Positions 34,613 through 44,020 are shown, numbered from the stretch's first letter. The stretch is DNA of 64,000 bases from an uncultured Muribaculaceae bacterium (GCA_910578395.1 CAJTPZ010000010.1:30538-94537); one strand, 5' to 3'. Translations and numbers: made by a program. Notes: generated by a model not told the origin, from the letters alone.

Positions 34613-37027
34613 ATGATAGAAATGACAAACGATAATAGCAGACATAATCAGGACGATAAAAAGGCCAAAGAAAGAAAAGGCGGATGGAAACGCAGTGTGA
34701 TCCGTTCTTTGTGGATTCTGTTTATCGCCGGCTTCATCGCCATGATACTTCTGTTTGCACTCATCTACAATGGTGTGGTCGGTTACATGCCACCTGTCGA
34801 AGAACTTAAGAATCCTTCTGACAAATTCGCGACTGTGGTCTACAGCAGCGACGGCAAAGAACTCGGCCGCTATTTCCGCAATACAGGTAACCGAGTCTAT
34901 GCCGATTTTGACGAGATATCACAAAATGTGATAGACGCACTTATAGCCACTGAAGACCGTAGATATTTCGATCACTCGGGCATTGACATGCGTGCTATGT
35001 CGCGTGTGCTTGTTAAGACACTGCTTATGGGTCAAAGGAATGCCGGCGGCGGCTCCACAATCACCCAACAGCTTGCCAAACAGTTATATTCGCCGGAGAG
35101 CAACGGCCTGCTCTCCCGTGCACTGCAAAAGCCTATCGAATGGATGATTGCAGTAAAACTCGAGCGATACTACAGCAAGGATGAAATCATAAAAATGTAT
35201 CTCAACCAGTTTGATTTCCTTTATAACGCAGTAGGTATCAAGAGCGCCGCAAATGTCTATTTCGGCAAGGACGCCAAAGATCTGACCGTAGAAGAGGCCG
35301 CAATGCTGGTAGGAATGGTAAAAAATCCTTCACTCTATAATCCCGCACGTTATCCGGAACGCACAACAGCACGCCGCAATGTAGTGCTTGAACTTATGCA
35401 AAAAGCCGGGAAAATAACAAAAGAAGAGTGCGACTCACTGAAACAGATACCGATCAAACTGGATTTTCACCGGGCAGATCACAAGGAAGGTCCCGCTCCA
35501 TATTTCCGCGAGGAACTTCGCAGAATACTAACAGCCAAAAAGCCCCGTAAAAACGACTACCTGCAGTGGGAGGGACAGAAATATATCGATGACAGCATCG
35601 CATGGGAAAATGACCCGCTCTATGGCTGGATTGAAAAAAATCCGAAACCCGATGGATCAAAATGGGATATCTACACTGACGGCTTAAAGATACATACCAC
35701 GATCGACTCGCGTATGCAGGCTTACGCAGAGCAATCGGTAACCGAGCACATGAAGACTCTGCAAAAAAGTTTCTTCAGAGAGAAAAAAGGAGTGGCATCT
35801 GCACCCTACTCGACCAATCGAGAAGAGGTCTCGGCCGCAGCAATCAAGAGTATGATCGACAGAGCCGTGAAGCAGACCGAACGTTACCGACTGATGAAAA
35901 AAGCGGGAGCCAGCGATGCGGAAATCAATAAGGCCTTCAATACGCCGACAGACATGCGTGCATTCAGTTACGACGGTGTCATTGACACAATTATGACTCC
36001 TCTTGACTCAATTCTATACACAAAGCATTTCCTGCGCACCGGTTTTATGTCGATGGATCCCAAAAACGGCCATGTGAAAGCTTATGTGGGAGGCCCGAAC
36101 TTCAGCTTTTTCCAGTATGACATGGTGTCGACAGGCCGCCGCCAGATCGGATCGACCATCAAGCCATTTCTTTACACATACGCAATGGAGGAAGGATTCA
36201 CTCCATGCGACGAGTTCCTGAACGAGCAGCCTACAATCGTCGATGAGCTTGGACGTCCATGGTCACCCCGAAATTCCGGCACTGCCCGCATAGGAGAAAT
36301 GGTGGATCTCCGCTGGGCTCTCACCAACTCCAACAACTGGATATCGGCACGTCTCATGAGCCAGTTATCTCCGGCTCAGCTTGTGAGAAACATGCATAAT
36401 TTCGGAATTACCAATCATATCGATCCGGTTATCTCTTTATGTCTCGGATCCTGTGAAGTTTCGGTGAAAGAAATGGTAGGGGCCTACTCGGCTTTCGCCA
36501 ACAAGGGCATGCGTGCCCAACCGCTATTCGTAACATCGATCACCGACTCCTCCGGAAATCCTATCTCGGACTTCACAACATCGCATACAGAGGTAATTTC
36601 TGAGGATGCCTGGTATAAGATTAACTCAATACTTCAGAATGTTGTCGATGGCGGAACCGGCAACCGTCTTCGCCGTCCGCCCTACAATATCACAGCCAAT
36701 ATGGGTGGCAAAACGGGCACAACCAATTCCAACTCCGACGGATGGTTTATGGGATTTACTCCTGAACTTGTATCGGGTGTGTGGGTAGGAGGTGAAGAAC
36801 GTTACATACACTTCAACAATATGGCCAACGGCCAGGGTGCAGCCATGGCACTTCCCATCTATGGACTTTACATGAAGAAGGTCTACTCAGATCCGTCGCT
36901 CCCCTACTCCCAGACAACCCGCTTTCCATCAGCGCCATTTGATCTATGCGAGCGTACATGGTATGGGGCAGTAGAGGAAGATCCACAAGAGGAAGTGGAG
37001 GAATCCATTTCAGGCGCTTTCGACTGA
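34613..37027 (+). CDS. mrcA: Bifunctional penicillin-binding protein 1A
   Basis: An 804-residue inner-membrane protein with one N-terminal transmembrane helix (about residues 31-55). The GT51 glycosyltransferase domain has the catalytic Glu in ATEDRRYFDHSGID and the motifs GGGSTITQQLAKQLY and NQFDFLYNAVGI. The transpeptidase domain has the SxxK serine in GSTIKPF (near residue 513), SNN (near 572) and KTGTT (near 699). It polymerises and cross-links peptidoglycan. An acidic C-terminal tail (EEDPQEEVEES) ends the protein. Met4 (34622) is an alternative start. Monocistronic, with its own promoter. Confidence 0.95.
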   Translation: MIEMTNDNSRHNQDDKKAKERKGGWKRSVIRSLWILFIAGFIAMILLFALIYNGVVGYMPPVEELKNPSDKFATVVYSSDGKELGRYFRNTGNRVYADFDEISQNVIDALIATEDRRYFDHSGIDMRAMSRVLVKTLLMGQRNAGGGSTITQQLAKQLYSPESNGLLSRALQKPIEWMIAVKLERYYSKDEIIKMYLNQFDFLYNAVGIKSAANVYFGKDAKDLTVEEAAMLVGMVKNPSLYNPARYPERTTARRNVVLELMQKAGKITKEECDSLKQIPIKLDFHRADHKEGPAPYFREELRRILTAKKPRKNDYLQWEGQKYIDDSIAWENDPLYGWIEKNPKPDGSKWDIYTDGLKIHTTIDSRMQAYAEQSVTEHMKTLQKSFFREKKGVASAPYSTNREEVSAAAIKSMIDRAVKQTERYRLMKKAGASDAEINKAFNTPTDMRAFSYDGVIDTIMTPLDSILYTKHFLRTGFMSMDPKNGHVKAYVGGPNFSFFQYDMVSTGRRQIGSTIKPFLYTYAMEEGFTPCDEFLNEQPTIVDELGRPWSPRNSGTARIGEMVDLRWALTNSNNWISARLMSQLSPAQLVRNMHNFGITNHIDPVISLCLGSCEVSVKEMVGAYSAFANKGMRAQPLFVTSITDSSGNPISDFTTSHTEVISEDAWYKINSILQNVVDGGTGNRLRRPPYNITANMGGKTGTTNSNSDGWFMGFTPELVSGVWVGGEERYIHFNNMANGQGAAMALPIYGLYMKKVYSDPSLPYSQTTRFPSAPFDLCERTWYGAVEEDPQEEVEESISGAFD

Positions 37028-37075
37028 CAACACTGATTTTAACATTGTTTTAAATGCTGAGTATGGTTAATTTCC

Positions 37076-37083
37076 TAAATTTG
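37076..37083 (+). promoter_or_regulatory. Putative -7 box for PlsC-like gene
   Basis: TAAATTTG, 107 bases before the ATG at 37191; the long leader is AT-rich with no obvious structure. Confidence 0.4.
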
Positions 37084-37190
37084 CGACAGCATAACCTGAC
37101 CAATTCATCATCCGGCATTCTTGAGTCTTAACAGACTAAAAGAACTATACTTTAACCATTTACGTCCGAACTATCGGCCCAATAAGAATC

Positions 37191-38360
37191 ATGATCAAGG
37201 AAGAGTTTAACGATATAGCTCCAATCGAAGACGACCAGTTTCCAGAGAAAATGGCTGCCCTGGTGAAAGAGCCAGGATTCGAGCATGCTGTTCGCTGGGT
37301 TCTCCCCGACATCGACTATGACACATTTGCAGCACACTTTGCAAGTATCAAGGGCAAAGAGGAGCTGCAACTGAAAATCATGCATCCGTTTCTGGAAATG
37401 CTCGTCGAGAAATATACCTCAGGCCTAACATGCGAAGGTATCGACAACATCGCCGACAAAACGCCACGCACTTTCATCACCAACCACCGTGATATAGTGC
37501 TTGACTCCGCATTTCTGAATCTTTGCATGATCAGGGCAAAGTACCAGACCTCGGAAATCGCAATTGGAAACAACCTACTTATATACAGCTGGATCGAGGA
37601 TCTTGTAAGACTCAATAAGAGTTTTATCGTGCGTCGCGGCCTTAAAGGCACACATGAGGCTCTTGAGGCAGCCAAACATCTTTCAAGCTATATACACTAC
37701 TGTATCACCGAAAAAAGACAGTCGGTGTGGATCGCACAGCGTGAAGGACGGGCAAAAGACTCAAGCGACAATACACAGGAAAGCCTTATCAAAATGCTTG
37801 ACTATGCAGGCGAGGGCACTGCCAGAGAACGCCTTGAAGAACTCAAGATTACTCCGGTGTCAATCTCTTATGAGTTTGATCCAAACGATTATCTTAAAGC
37901 GCGTGAATTTCTACTCAAAGAAAAGGATCCTGAGTTCCATAAAAGCCAGCGTGATGATTTGCTCAGCATGGAGACAGGTCTCTTAGGACAAAAGGGACGT
38001 GTGAATTTCCGAATCGGCAACTGCATCAATGACCAGCTAAGGGAAAGTGCCGCCATCGATGCCAACCGCACCGAAGTGGCCCAGGCGACATGCTCTATAA
38101 TCGATAAAGAAATACATAGCGGATATCATATTTTCCCCGTCAATTATGTAGCTGCCGATCATGTATCGGGGAAAAACGAATGGAAAGGCTACTATACCGA
38201 GGCAGAAGCCAATGCGGCAAACGAATACTGGAAACAACAGCTCGAAAAACTCGAGAACTACGACAGTTTCAGTGAATCAGACAGACAATTCATGCTTGAA
38301 AAAATGTGGGTGATGTATGCAAACCCACTTAGAAACAAAACCACAGCAGAACCGGTCTGA
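37191..38360 (+). CDS. PlsC-type 1-acyl-glycerol-3-phosphate acyltransferase
   Basis: A 389-residue protein, longer than a minimal PlsC, with no obvious transmembrane helix. The acyltransferase core is present: the NHxxxxD catalytic motif as TNHRDIVLDSA and the substrate region SFIVRRGLKGTHEA, then WIAQREGRAKDS in place of the usual FPEGTRS block. It probably esterifies a phospholipid or related acceptor. The C-terminal half (SGYHIFPVNYVAADHVSGKNEWKGYY) is conserved in Bacteroidetes homologues as far as I recall. It precedes the membrane phosphoesterase gene by 36 bases, suggesting a joint role in lipid metabolism, which is inference. Confidence 0.8.
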   Translation: MIKEEFNDIAPIEDDQFPEKMAALVKEPGFEHAVRWVLPDIDYDTFAAHFASIKGKEELQLKIMHPFLEMLVEKYTSGLTCEGIDNIADKTPRTFITNHRDIVLDSAFLNLCMIRAKYQTSEIAIGNNLLIYSWIEDLVRLNKSFIVRRGLKGTHEALEAAKHLSSYIHYCITEKRQSVWIAQREGRAKDSSDNTQESLIKMLDYAGEGTARERLEELKITPVSISYEFDPNDYLKAREFLLKEKDPEFHKSQRDDLLSMETGLLGQKGRVNFRIGNCINDQLRESAAIDANRTEVAQATCSIIDKEIHSGYHIFPVNYVAADHVSGKNEWKGYYTEAEANAANEYWKQQLEKLENYDSFSESDRQFMLEKMWVMYANPLRNKTTAEPV

Positions 38361-38396
38361 TAATTTTCATACGGCTACACAAAAGGCAAAAAAACA

Positions 38397-39602
38397 ATGA
38401 GGCTCCCAATCGTACCAATGATAATGTGGATAGCCGTAACTCTCGGCTCCGGAATATGGATCTTCAACATATTGCGGAAACGGCATCCTCAGATGAAATT
38501 TGCAAGATATGCATGGCTTTTATTGGTTGCAGCCGTCACAGCACTCGCTGTTGTAATGATGTCAACACCCCACAGAACGGGTGACGACGCTGCTCTTCTA
38601 AAAGTGAACTGGATGTTGTTTGTGGTAATTACATTCACGTTTCCACAAATTGTATACCTGTTTTTCGACCTGATCGGACGACTGCCAAGGCTATTCGGGA
38701 AAAAACGATGCAAGTGGTCAAGCCGTACAGGTATAGCTGCTGCTTACGCTTTATTCGCAGCCATGTGGTGGGGAGCCCTGTTCAACAGATTCAATATTGA
38801 TGTCAATGAAGTGACCGTTGAAATCGACGGCCTGCCGGCATCGTTTGACGGATACCGTATCGTCCAGTTCAGTGACCTCCACACCGGAAGCTATGGAGAC
38901 GACACGTCGTTTGTAGAGAAAATAGTGGACGCAATCAATGCGCAAAACCCGGATGCCGTATTCTTTACCGGAGACATTGTTAACCGACGCAGCCGCGAGC
39001 TTACCCCTTTTGCTCCATATCTGAACAAGATCAAAGTAAAAGACGGAGTAGTCAGCATACTCGGCAACCACGATTACGGGGATTATTTCCGTTGGTTTAA
39101 CACTGATGCCCGCATGAGCAACATGGAGGAACTGACAGACCTTTACCGCGAAATGGGATGGCGCCTTCTACGCAACCAGACAATATGGCTCACAAACGGC
39201 AACGACTCTATCGCGGTGCTCGGTGTAGAGAATATCGGAGACAAACCGTTTCCGGTCTACGGCTCTCTCGCACGCACATATCCCGACATTGGAGATGAAA
39301 AAACGAAAATTCTGCTGTCGCACAATCCAAGCCACTGGACAGACTCTATAAGCGACCGTGATGACATAAACATCGCACTTACTCTTTCGGGGCATACACA
39401 TGCCATGCAGGCAGAAATCGCAGGTATCTCCCCCGCTGCATTACGTTATCCCAAATGGGGCGGTCTCTATAAAGACAAAAGCGGCCAGCACCAACTTTAT
39501 GTGAACATAGGTGTCGGGACCGTGGGATTTCCAATGCGCCTGGGTGCTACTCCGGAAATCAGCGTGATAACACTGCGACCGAAAGGTGCCGGGAATGAAT
39601 AA
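38397..39602 (+). CDS. Membrane-anchored metallophosphoesterase (YkuE/LpxG-like)
   Basis: A 401-residue protein with three to four N-terminal transmembrane helices (about residues 4-24, 39-57, 73-95, 118-135), then a calcineurin-like phosphoesterase domain. Metal ligands are seen in FSDLHTGS, FFTGDIVNRRS, LGNHDYGDYF, LSHNPSHW and LSGHTHAMQAE. Family members hydrolyse UDP-diacylglucosamine or other lipid phosphates; substrate here is unknown. The folK ATG lies within the last codons of this gene, so translation is likely coupled. Confidence 0.87.
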   Translation: MRLPIVPMIMWIAVTLGSGIWIFNILRKRHPQMKFARYAWLLLVAAVTALAVVMMSTPHRTGDDAALLKVNWMLFVVITFTFPQIVYLFFDLIGRLPRLFGKKRCKWSSRTGIAAAYALFAAMWWGALFNRFNIDVNEVTVEIDGLPASFDGYRIVQFSDLHTGSYGDDTSFVEKIVDAINAQNPDAVFFTGDIVNRRSRELTPFAPYLNKIKVKDGVVSILGNHDYGDYFRWFNTDARMSNMEELTDLYREMGWRLLRNQTIWLTNGNDSIAVLGVENIGDKPFPVYGSLARTYPDIGDEKTKILLSHNPSHWTDSISDRDDINIALTLSGHTHAMQAEIAGISPAALRYPKWGGLYKDKSGQHQLYVNIGVGTVGFPMRLGATPEISVITLRPKGAGNE

Positions 39603-40005
39603 AACCGAATCAACCGGAACATACCGTGCCGTAGTAGGACTCGGCAGCAATACACAGGGCAACCGCGCTACAAACCTGATGGGAGCCTTGAACATGATCG
39701 GACGAAGAATCGGTCGGGTAGCCGAGGTGTCAAATTTCTACGAAACCCAACCATACGGTCCGAATTCAGGCACTCTCCCATACATCAACGCAGTCGCGAT
39801 AATCGAAACAAGTCTCAAAGCCGAAGAAATCGAATCAGAACTTAAAGAAATCGAAAATGACGGAGGCAGAGACCGAACCGATGTCAACCATCTAATAACA
39901 ATTGACATAGACCTTGTAATGTGGAACGGAATCATACTGCGTCCACATGAAATAGACCGCGACTATTTTGCACGCGGCTGGAAGGAGATTAAACAATATG
40001 TCTAA
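39595..40005 (+). CDS. folK: 2-amino-4-hydroxy-6-hydroxymethyldihydropteridine pyrophosphokinase (FolK-like)
   Basis: A 136-residue HPPK-fold protein, somewhat shorter than typical FolK (~160). Signatures: VVGLGSNTQGNRATNLMGAL, SNFYETQPYGPNSG, YINAVAIIETSL and GRDRTDVNHLITIDIDLVMWN, where the last supplies the metal-binding Asp pair. The C-terminus HEIDRDYFARGWKEI departs from E. coli FolK, so a specialised variant is possible. It transfers pyrophosphate from ATP in folate synthesis. A GTG at 39586 is open upstream, but the ATG at 39595 is preferred. It overlaps neighbours on both sides. Confidence 0.82.
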   Translation: MNKTESTGTYRAVVGLGSNTQGNRATNLMGALNMIGRRIGRVAEVSNFYETQPYGPNSGTLPYINAVAIIETSLKAEEIESELKEIENDGGRDRTDVNHLITIDIDLVMWNGIILRPHEIDRDYFARGWKEIKQYV

Positions 40006-40531
40006 GACCTCACTGACGCGCGAGCTCAGGACTATGGAGAAAGATCAACTAATCGAGATCATTCTTCAGGCTTATTCCGCAGGAAAAGAAACAAAAGAGT
40101 ATTTCGATTTTTTTGTAGACCCCAATCCGGAGGGAATGTATAAGAAATACTCTGATCTGATTGTAAAAGAATTTTCGAGAGTGAAGCGCGGACACCGGAC
40201 CAAAGCCAGAATAAGTGTGATAAAGGGTATCATAAAGAAGTTTATGTCATTTGAGCCTGGAGCGGAATATGTGACAGAACTATATCTCCATGCCATAAGT
40301 CATGCTCTTGAAACTGAAAAAAACATCTATTTTACCGAGACTCTATCCAACGGTATAAAGAAACTGACAACTGAGGCTTTTACATATTCCGACAGACATG
40401 GTACGGCAAGGCTTTTTCTTAATGGAATAGAAAATGTTGTCAAAGCGGAAAAAGGCACAAAGTATTTCCGGCGAATGATAAGAGACTGTGTGGCAGACAG
40501 CCTAAACGGGGCTGAGAATGTGTCAAAATAA
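39998..40531 (+). CDS. DUF6155 family protein
   Basis: A 177-residue soluble protein of the DUF6155 type, recognised from its start MSKTSLTRELRTMEKDQLIEIILQAY and EYFDFFVDPNPEGMYKKY. The rest is helical and basic (VKRGHRTKARISVIKGIIKKF). No function is known. The ATG at 39998 overlaps the folK 3' end by 8 bases; a TTG further upstream would lengthen it by ten residues with no conserved sequence. Last gene of the 37.2-40.5 kb gene string. Confidence 0.8.
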   Translation: MSKTSLTRELRTMEKDQLIEIILQAYSAGKETKEYFDFFVDPNPEGMYKKYSDLIVKEFSRVKRGHRTKARISVIKGIIKKFMSFEPGAEYVTELYLHAISHALETEKNIYFTETLSNGIKKLTTEAFTYSDRHGTARLFLNGIENVVKAEKGTKYFRRMIRDCVADSLNGAENVSK

Positions 40532-40643
40532 AATATGACCAAATAGCCCGGACAAAGTATACTCTTTAACCCTGTTACTTACTGCCGCAACGCCTGGATA
40601 CCGGCACTAAGGTCAAGGGCAAAGCTACCCAAACCCAACAATA

Positions 40644-41282
40644 CTAAGACTTGAGATTTCCGGCAGGAAAAAGAGTAAATCTCGATGCCTGTGATATTTT
40701 TTTATTTCGCCAGCATCTGCGACAAACAGCCGTATAGCGATCGTTACCTCCGATTTCTACCTGATCTCCATCTTCCACAAAATCACCATTGGCATCGAAA
40801 CGGGCGTTTACAATAGTCTTGTGCCCGCATGTGCAAGTGGATTTAATCTCATCGATTGTATCGGCAATCTCAAACAAACGACGCGATCCCTCGAAAAGCA
40901 ACGAACGAAAATCTGTGCGCAAGCCATAACAAACCACATTGGAGCCAAAGTCGTCCACTATGCGTGAAAGCTGATCGACCTGCTCTGCAGTAAGAAACTG
41001 GCATTCGTCGACAAGAATCCAGTCAAACGCCGCTCCATCGCGTCGGAATATCGAGGAAAGATGAGCATAAAGATCTGTTTCATGTCGTATCATCTCACAC
41101 TCCCGCTCAATGCCGATACGTGAACGTATGACATTGCGCTTTTCCCTGGTATCAATTTCAGGTTTCATGCATATAAAGCTAAGCCCACGCTCCTCGAAGT
41201 TGTAGGCTGTCGCGAGAAGAATCGCCGTTTTGGCAGATCCCATTGTCCCATAGCGGAAATACAGTTTACCTTTACGATCCAT
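40644..41282 (-). CDS. tdk: Thymidine kinase, Gram-positive-like form
   Basis: A 212-residue type II thymidine kinase. The P-loop region is LYFRYGTMGSAKTAILL, the catalytic/magnesium segment WILVDECQFLTAEQVDQL, the DFRSLLFEGSRRLFE lasso region, and a structural zinc site CTCGHK plus CRRC. The start LYFRYGTM resembles Firmicutes-type enzymes more than the GSMFSGKT form I know from Bacteroidetes. In the P-loop Ala replaces the usual Gly of GKT. I start at the ATG at 41282 because a well-formed promoter lies immediately upstream; the frame is open 33 codons further but covers that promoter. It salvages thymidine to dTMP. Confidence 0.9.
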   Translation of the reverse strand: MDRKGKLYFRYGTMGSAKTAILLATAYNFEERGLSFICMKPEIDTREKRNVIRSRIGIERECEMIRHETDLYAHLSSIFRRDGAAFDWILVDECQFLTAEQVDQLSRIVDDFGSNVVCYGLRTDFRSLLFEGSRRLFEIADTIDEIKSTCTCGHKTIVNARFDANGDFVEDGDQVEIGGNDRYTAVCRRCWRNKKISQASRFTLFPAGNLKS

Positions 41283-41287
41283 GCCGG

Positions 41288-41319
41288 CAAAGATACGTAA
41301 TTTAACGCATACACTGCAA
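41288..41319 (-). promoter_or_regulatory. Promoter of tdk, apparently leaderless
   Basis: Minus-strand TTG (41317-41319), 21-base spacer, TATCTTTG (41288-41295). The box ends 5 bases before the ATG, so the predicted transcript begins at or next to the start codon. Confidence 0.6.
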
Positions 41320-41337
41320 CCGGCATATCGTCGGTAA

Positions 41338-42072
41338 TCAGTGTGTGGAGTTATCAGCCGACGACAATGTGTCAGAAGCATCGTCCTCCCAGTCGTTTCT
41401 CTTCCGGGTAATTATATTGGTGATATAAACAGTGAAGAGCGGAAAAAGAATCAGCCCCTCTGCCGACAGAAAAACGTCGAGCACCTTGCCGGTGGCTGTG
41501 CAGGAAGGTATGTTGCTTCCGACCGTCGTTGCATCGAGAAACGCCCACCAAAGGGCGTCCCAAAGATTTCGAACTTCAGGATTCACAGGATGCTCCTCGA
41601 TAAAAAACACAAGCGCACAAAAGTATATCGAGGCCATGATAAGCATAGTATAGACCAATGACATGCCTTTTATGCGGTCGGATGTTGTAAGAAGTCCTGT
41701 TACAATAGACAATACATAACCGGCCCGGATCATCGGTATGAAGTGAATGAGATAGCGTACAGTGTGATCCAGACTGACGCCACAGTAATGCAGAATATTA
41801 AGATAAGGAACCGATATGAGAAAAAAGAATATATTTCTTCTGGCATAAGTCTTCTTGTCTTCCGCACCGATAAAACCTACAATTATGTCAGCAAGAAACA
41901 CTATACATGCCCAGAACTGAAGTCTCATGTAGGAAGAATCATCAATGAATGATTGACCGTCAAGAGTATAACGTGTAATATATAAAATGAGCAGGGCGGC
42001 CATTACAATGACCACCCAATGTGAAACCGCAGTTATAATTCTTACAGCCCTCATATAGTTGTATCGCTTCAT
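41338..42072 (-). CDS. Voltage-gated-like ion channel with TVGSN filter
   Basis: A 244-residue membrane protein with about six helices in the plan of a voltage-gated cation channel monomer: hydrophobic segments near residues 13-33, 50-69, 79-95, 105-127, 138-158 and 197-222, with a pore loop at 170-195 (DALWWAFLDATTVGSN). The potassium-filter position reads T-T-V-G-S-N (182-187) where potassium channels have TVGYG/TVGFG. The S4-like helix has few positive residues. It could be a relaxed-selectivity channel or a family-specific variant. It is 28 bases downstream of the glycosidase gene start region and precedes tdk, which has its own promoter. Confidence 0.78.
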   Translation of the reverse strand: MKRYNYMRAVRIITAVSHWVVIVMAALLILYITRYTLDGQSFIDDSSYMRLQFWACIVFLADIIVGFIGAEDKKTYARRNIFFFLISVPYLNILHYCGVSLDHTVRYLIHFIPMIRAGYVLSIVTGLLTTSDRIKGMSLVYTMLIMASIYFCALVFFIEEHPVNPEVRNLWDALWWAFLDATTVGSNIPSCTATGKVLDVFLSAEGLILFPLFTVYITNIITRKRNDWEDDASDTLSSADNSTH

Positions 42073-42102
42073 TGCTTAAACAACCCAGATGGCATAGAAT
42101 GT

Positions 42103-43914
42103 TCAGAACACTATACCTGGGTTAAGAATGCCGTAGTAAATCAATCCGAAAAGATCGGAGTTCCATCCTTGCAGAATAAAACCGAGATTCTCGCCTGTGA
42201 GAGAATTTATATGCTCATTGGGGCTCCAGTCACCTGAGTCGACAAGATCAGCGCGTCCGACCCGCTTGACAAGCTCTATTGCTTCATCGCTACGCCCGAC
42301 CCTTATGCGTGCCCAATCGTCCATAAAACTGATCCAGGGCCATACGGCTCCATTGTGATATGTGGCTGGATCATAACCGAAATCAGCCGGATAATATGGA
42401 TACGTTTCACAAACACCATAGGTAGTAAGACTCTTGCTGTTGAGTGCATCGAAGATACTGTGTGCCTTGTCGTCGGGAACGACTCCCATAAGGATCCCGA
42501 CTGTCTGATCCTGTAGCAAACGGCTGTTGACAGAACCGTCGGCCCAACGCTGAACATAGTATTCACCATTCCAAAGTCCACCTTGATCGACATGTGTGTT
42601 TATGAACTTATCAGCACGATCAGCTGCATCTGTGTATTTTACGGCAAGATCCGAATGACCGTATCTATCGGCCATGTGGCTCATAGCTCTCATTGAGGCT
42701 GTATAAAGTAATGCGGTAAATGGCGAATACTTACGTCCCTGAACTCCTTTTACATCTTTCCAGTCGCCCCAGAAAGAGTTTTGCACAGGAATGCCGTCGC
42801 CATCGGTATCACGTGAGATAAGCCAGTCGGCTGCCGATGTGAGCGCCTTCCACCATTTATCGGGCATCTCTGCCGACGGATATACCTTGAAGTAGCGATC
42901 AAGGCGTAAAATAAAGAACGCATTTATGTCAAGATCATCCTTGCGGTCAATAAGAGGAAGAATAGTTGTCGGGATCTTTCCAGATGGCGTTATGGCATCG
43001 ACACTTTCTTCGATCATGCGTCGTTCGGCTGTCGGGAAAAGCTGAAGATGAACCCAAGATGTCCAATAGCTGTCACGCTGGTTAAGCTCACAATACCCCA
43101 TAGTGACTATGTCGCCTCCGGCATTGCATTTAGTGAGCGATATAGCCGGTACCATATACCAACGCAAATAATCGTCAAGCTCTTTATCACCTGTCATGGG
43201 CATTGATTTTGAGAAACGACGCGTAAACTCATAAAGAGTGTCGAATCGACGTATCGCATCATCGGCAAGCGACTGTGCAGAAGCGTAGTGTGATGACGCC
43301 AGCGTGAGCGAGTCGAGCATGGCGATTGCAATGCGTATTGTCGTATGGTTATCAGCAACCAGACTCACCGGAATCTCCAATGTACTGTCGGTGCGCACAA
43401 AATCATTGCAATCGGTGGCAAAAGCATACGGCACCGCACTGTCGGACATACCTGAGCCGGACAGAACCATCGAGATATCACGATCGGATATCGCATCGGA
43501 AAAATTTACTTCGGCCAACAATACCGGCAGAGACGAAACTTCGATATTGTCGACAGCCAGAGGTGCAAAAGCTGTAATGGAAATCTCGGCAGGAATAAGA
43601 TTTGAAGCACCGTAGATATTGCGTACAAACGGAAAACTACGCTCAACGATCTTTGAATTTATAAGCGACAACGGCACCGGCACATCGCCAACCTTAAAAC
43701 TGACAGGAAACTCTCCTTGAGGCTCAAGCCATTTCCCAAGTTTTCCAGGATTTATCATCGCGGCTCCAAAGAGACTTCCATCACAGCCGGCATTTGCTGT
43801 AACCGAGAAATTGGCGATCGGATATCCGTCGGTACTGGAAGCCGCTTCAATCAGAAAAGACGGACATAAGGCAATAACAGCCATAATACAGGCTTTAGCA
43901 ACAATGTCAGGCAT
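42103..43914 (-). CDS. Exported six-hairpin (alpha/alpha)6 glycosidase, family uncertain
   Basis: A 603-residue protein with a signal peptide (about residues 1-26, ending IEAAS). The N-terminal beta-sandwich (about 30-230; FGAAMINPGKLGKWLEP) is followed by a six-hairpin catalytic domain with YCELNQRDSYWTSWVHLQLFP, ISRDTDGDGIPVQNSFWGDWKD and YHNGAVWPWISFMDDWARI. The layout resembles GH116/GH63/MGH1-like glucosidases, so an alpha- or beta-glucosidase role is possible, but I cannot assign a family. I chose the ATG at 43914: the promoter box is at 43949-43956, inside the longer reading frame that opens at 43971. Confidence 0.8.
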   Translation of the reverse strand: MPDIVAKACIMAVIALCPSFLIEAASSTDGYPIANFSVTANAGCDGSLFGAAMINPGKLGKWLEPQGEFPVSFKVGDVPVPLSLINSKIVERSFPFVRNIYGASNLIPAEISITAFAPLAVDNIEVSSLPVLLAEVNFSDAISDRDISMVLSGSGMSDSAVPYAFATDCNDFVRTDSTLEIPVSLVADNHTTIRIAIAMLDSLTLASSHYASAQSLADDAIRRFDTLYEFTRRFSKSMPMTGDKELDDYLRWYMVPAISLTKCNAGGDIVTMGYCELNQRDSYWTSWVHLQLFPTAERRMIEESVDAITPSGKIPTTILPLIDRKDDLDINAFFILRLDRYFKVYPSAEMPDKWWKALTSAADWLISRDTDGDGIPVQNSFWGDWKDVKGVQGRKYSPFTALLYTASMRAMSHMADRYGHSDLAVKYTDAADRADKFINTHVDQGGLWNGEYYVQRWADGSVNSRLLQDQTVGILMGVVPDDKAHSIFDALNSKSLTTYGVCETYPYYPADFGYDPATYHNGAVWPWISFMDDWARIRVGRSDEAIELVKRVGRADLVDSGDWSPNEHINSLTGENLGFILQGWNSDLFGLIYYGILNPGIVF

Positions 43915-43948
43915 AGGTTTATTGATATTGATGAATGTAATGTAAAAA

Positions 43949-43979
43949 CAAATATATATCCAGACAGGCACTCATACAA
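43949..43979 (-). promoter_or_regulatory. Promoter of six-hairpin glycosidase gene
   Basis: Minus-strand TTG (43977-43979), 20-base spacer and TATATTTG (43949-43956), 34 bases before the chosen ATG. It decides the start against 43971. Confidence 0.7.
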
Positions 43980-44020
43980 CATCACTGCCTGCTAAAATCT
44001 TAATATAATTTACTGAAATC

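Noticed and set aside
41283..41381. 33-residue N-terminal extension of thymidine kinase
   Set aside because: It overlaps the ion-channel gene and the tdk promoter; the conserved kinase start is at the ATG at 41282.
43915..43971. Longer start of the six-hairpin glycosidase
   Set aside because: A well-spaced promoter (43949-43979) lies within it, and the later ATG gives a clean signal peptide.
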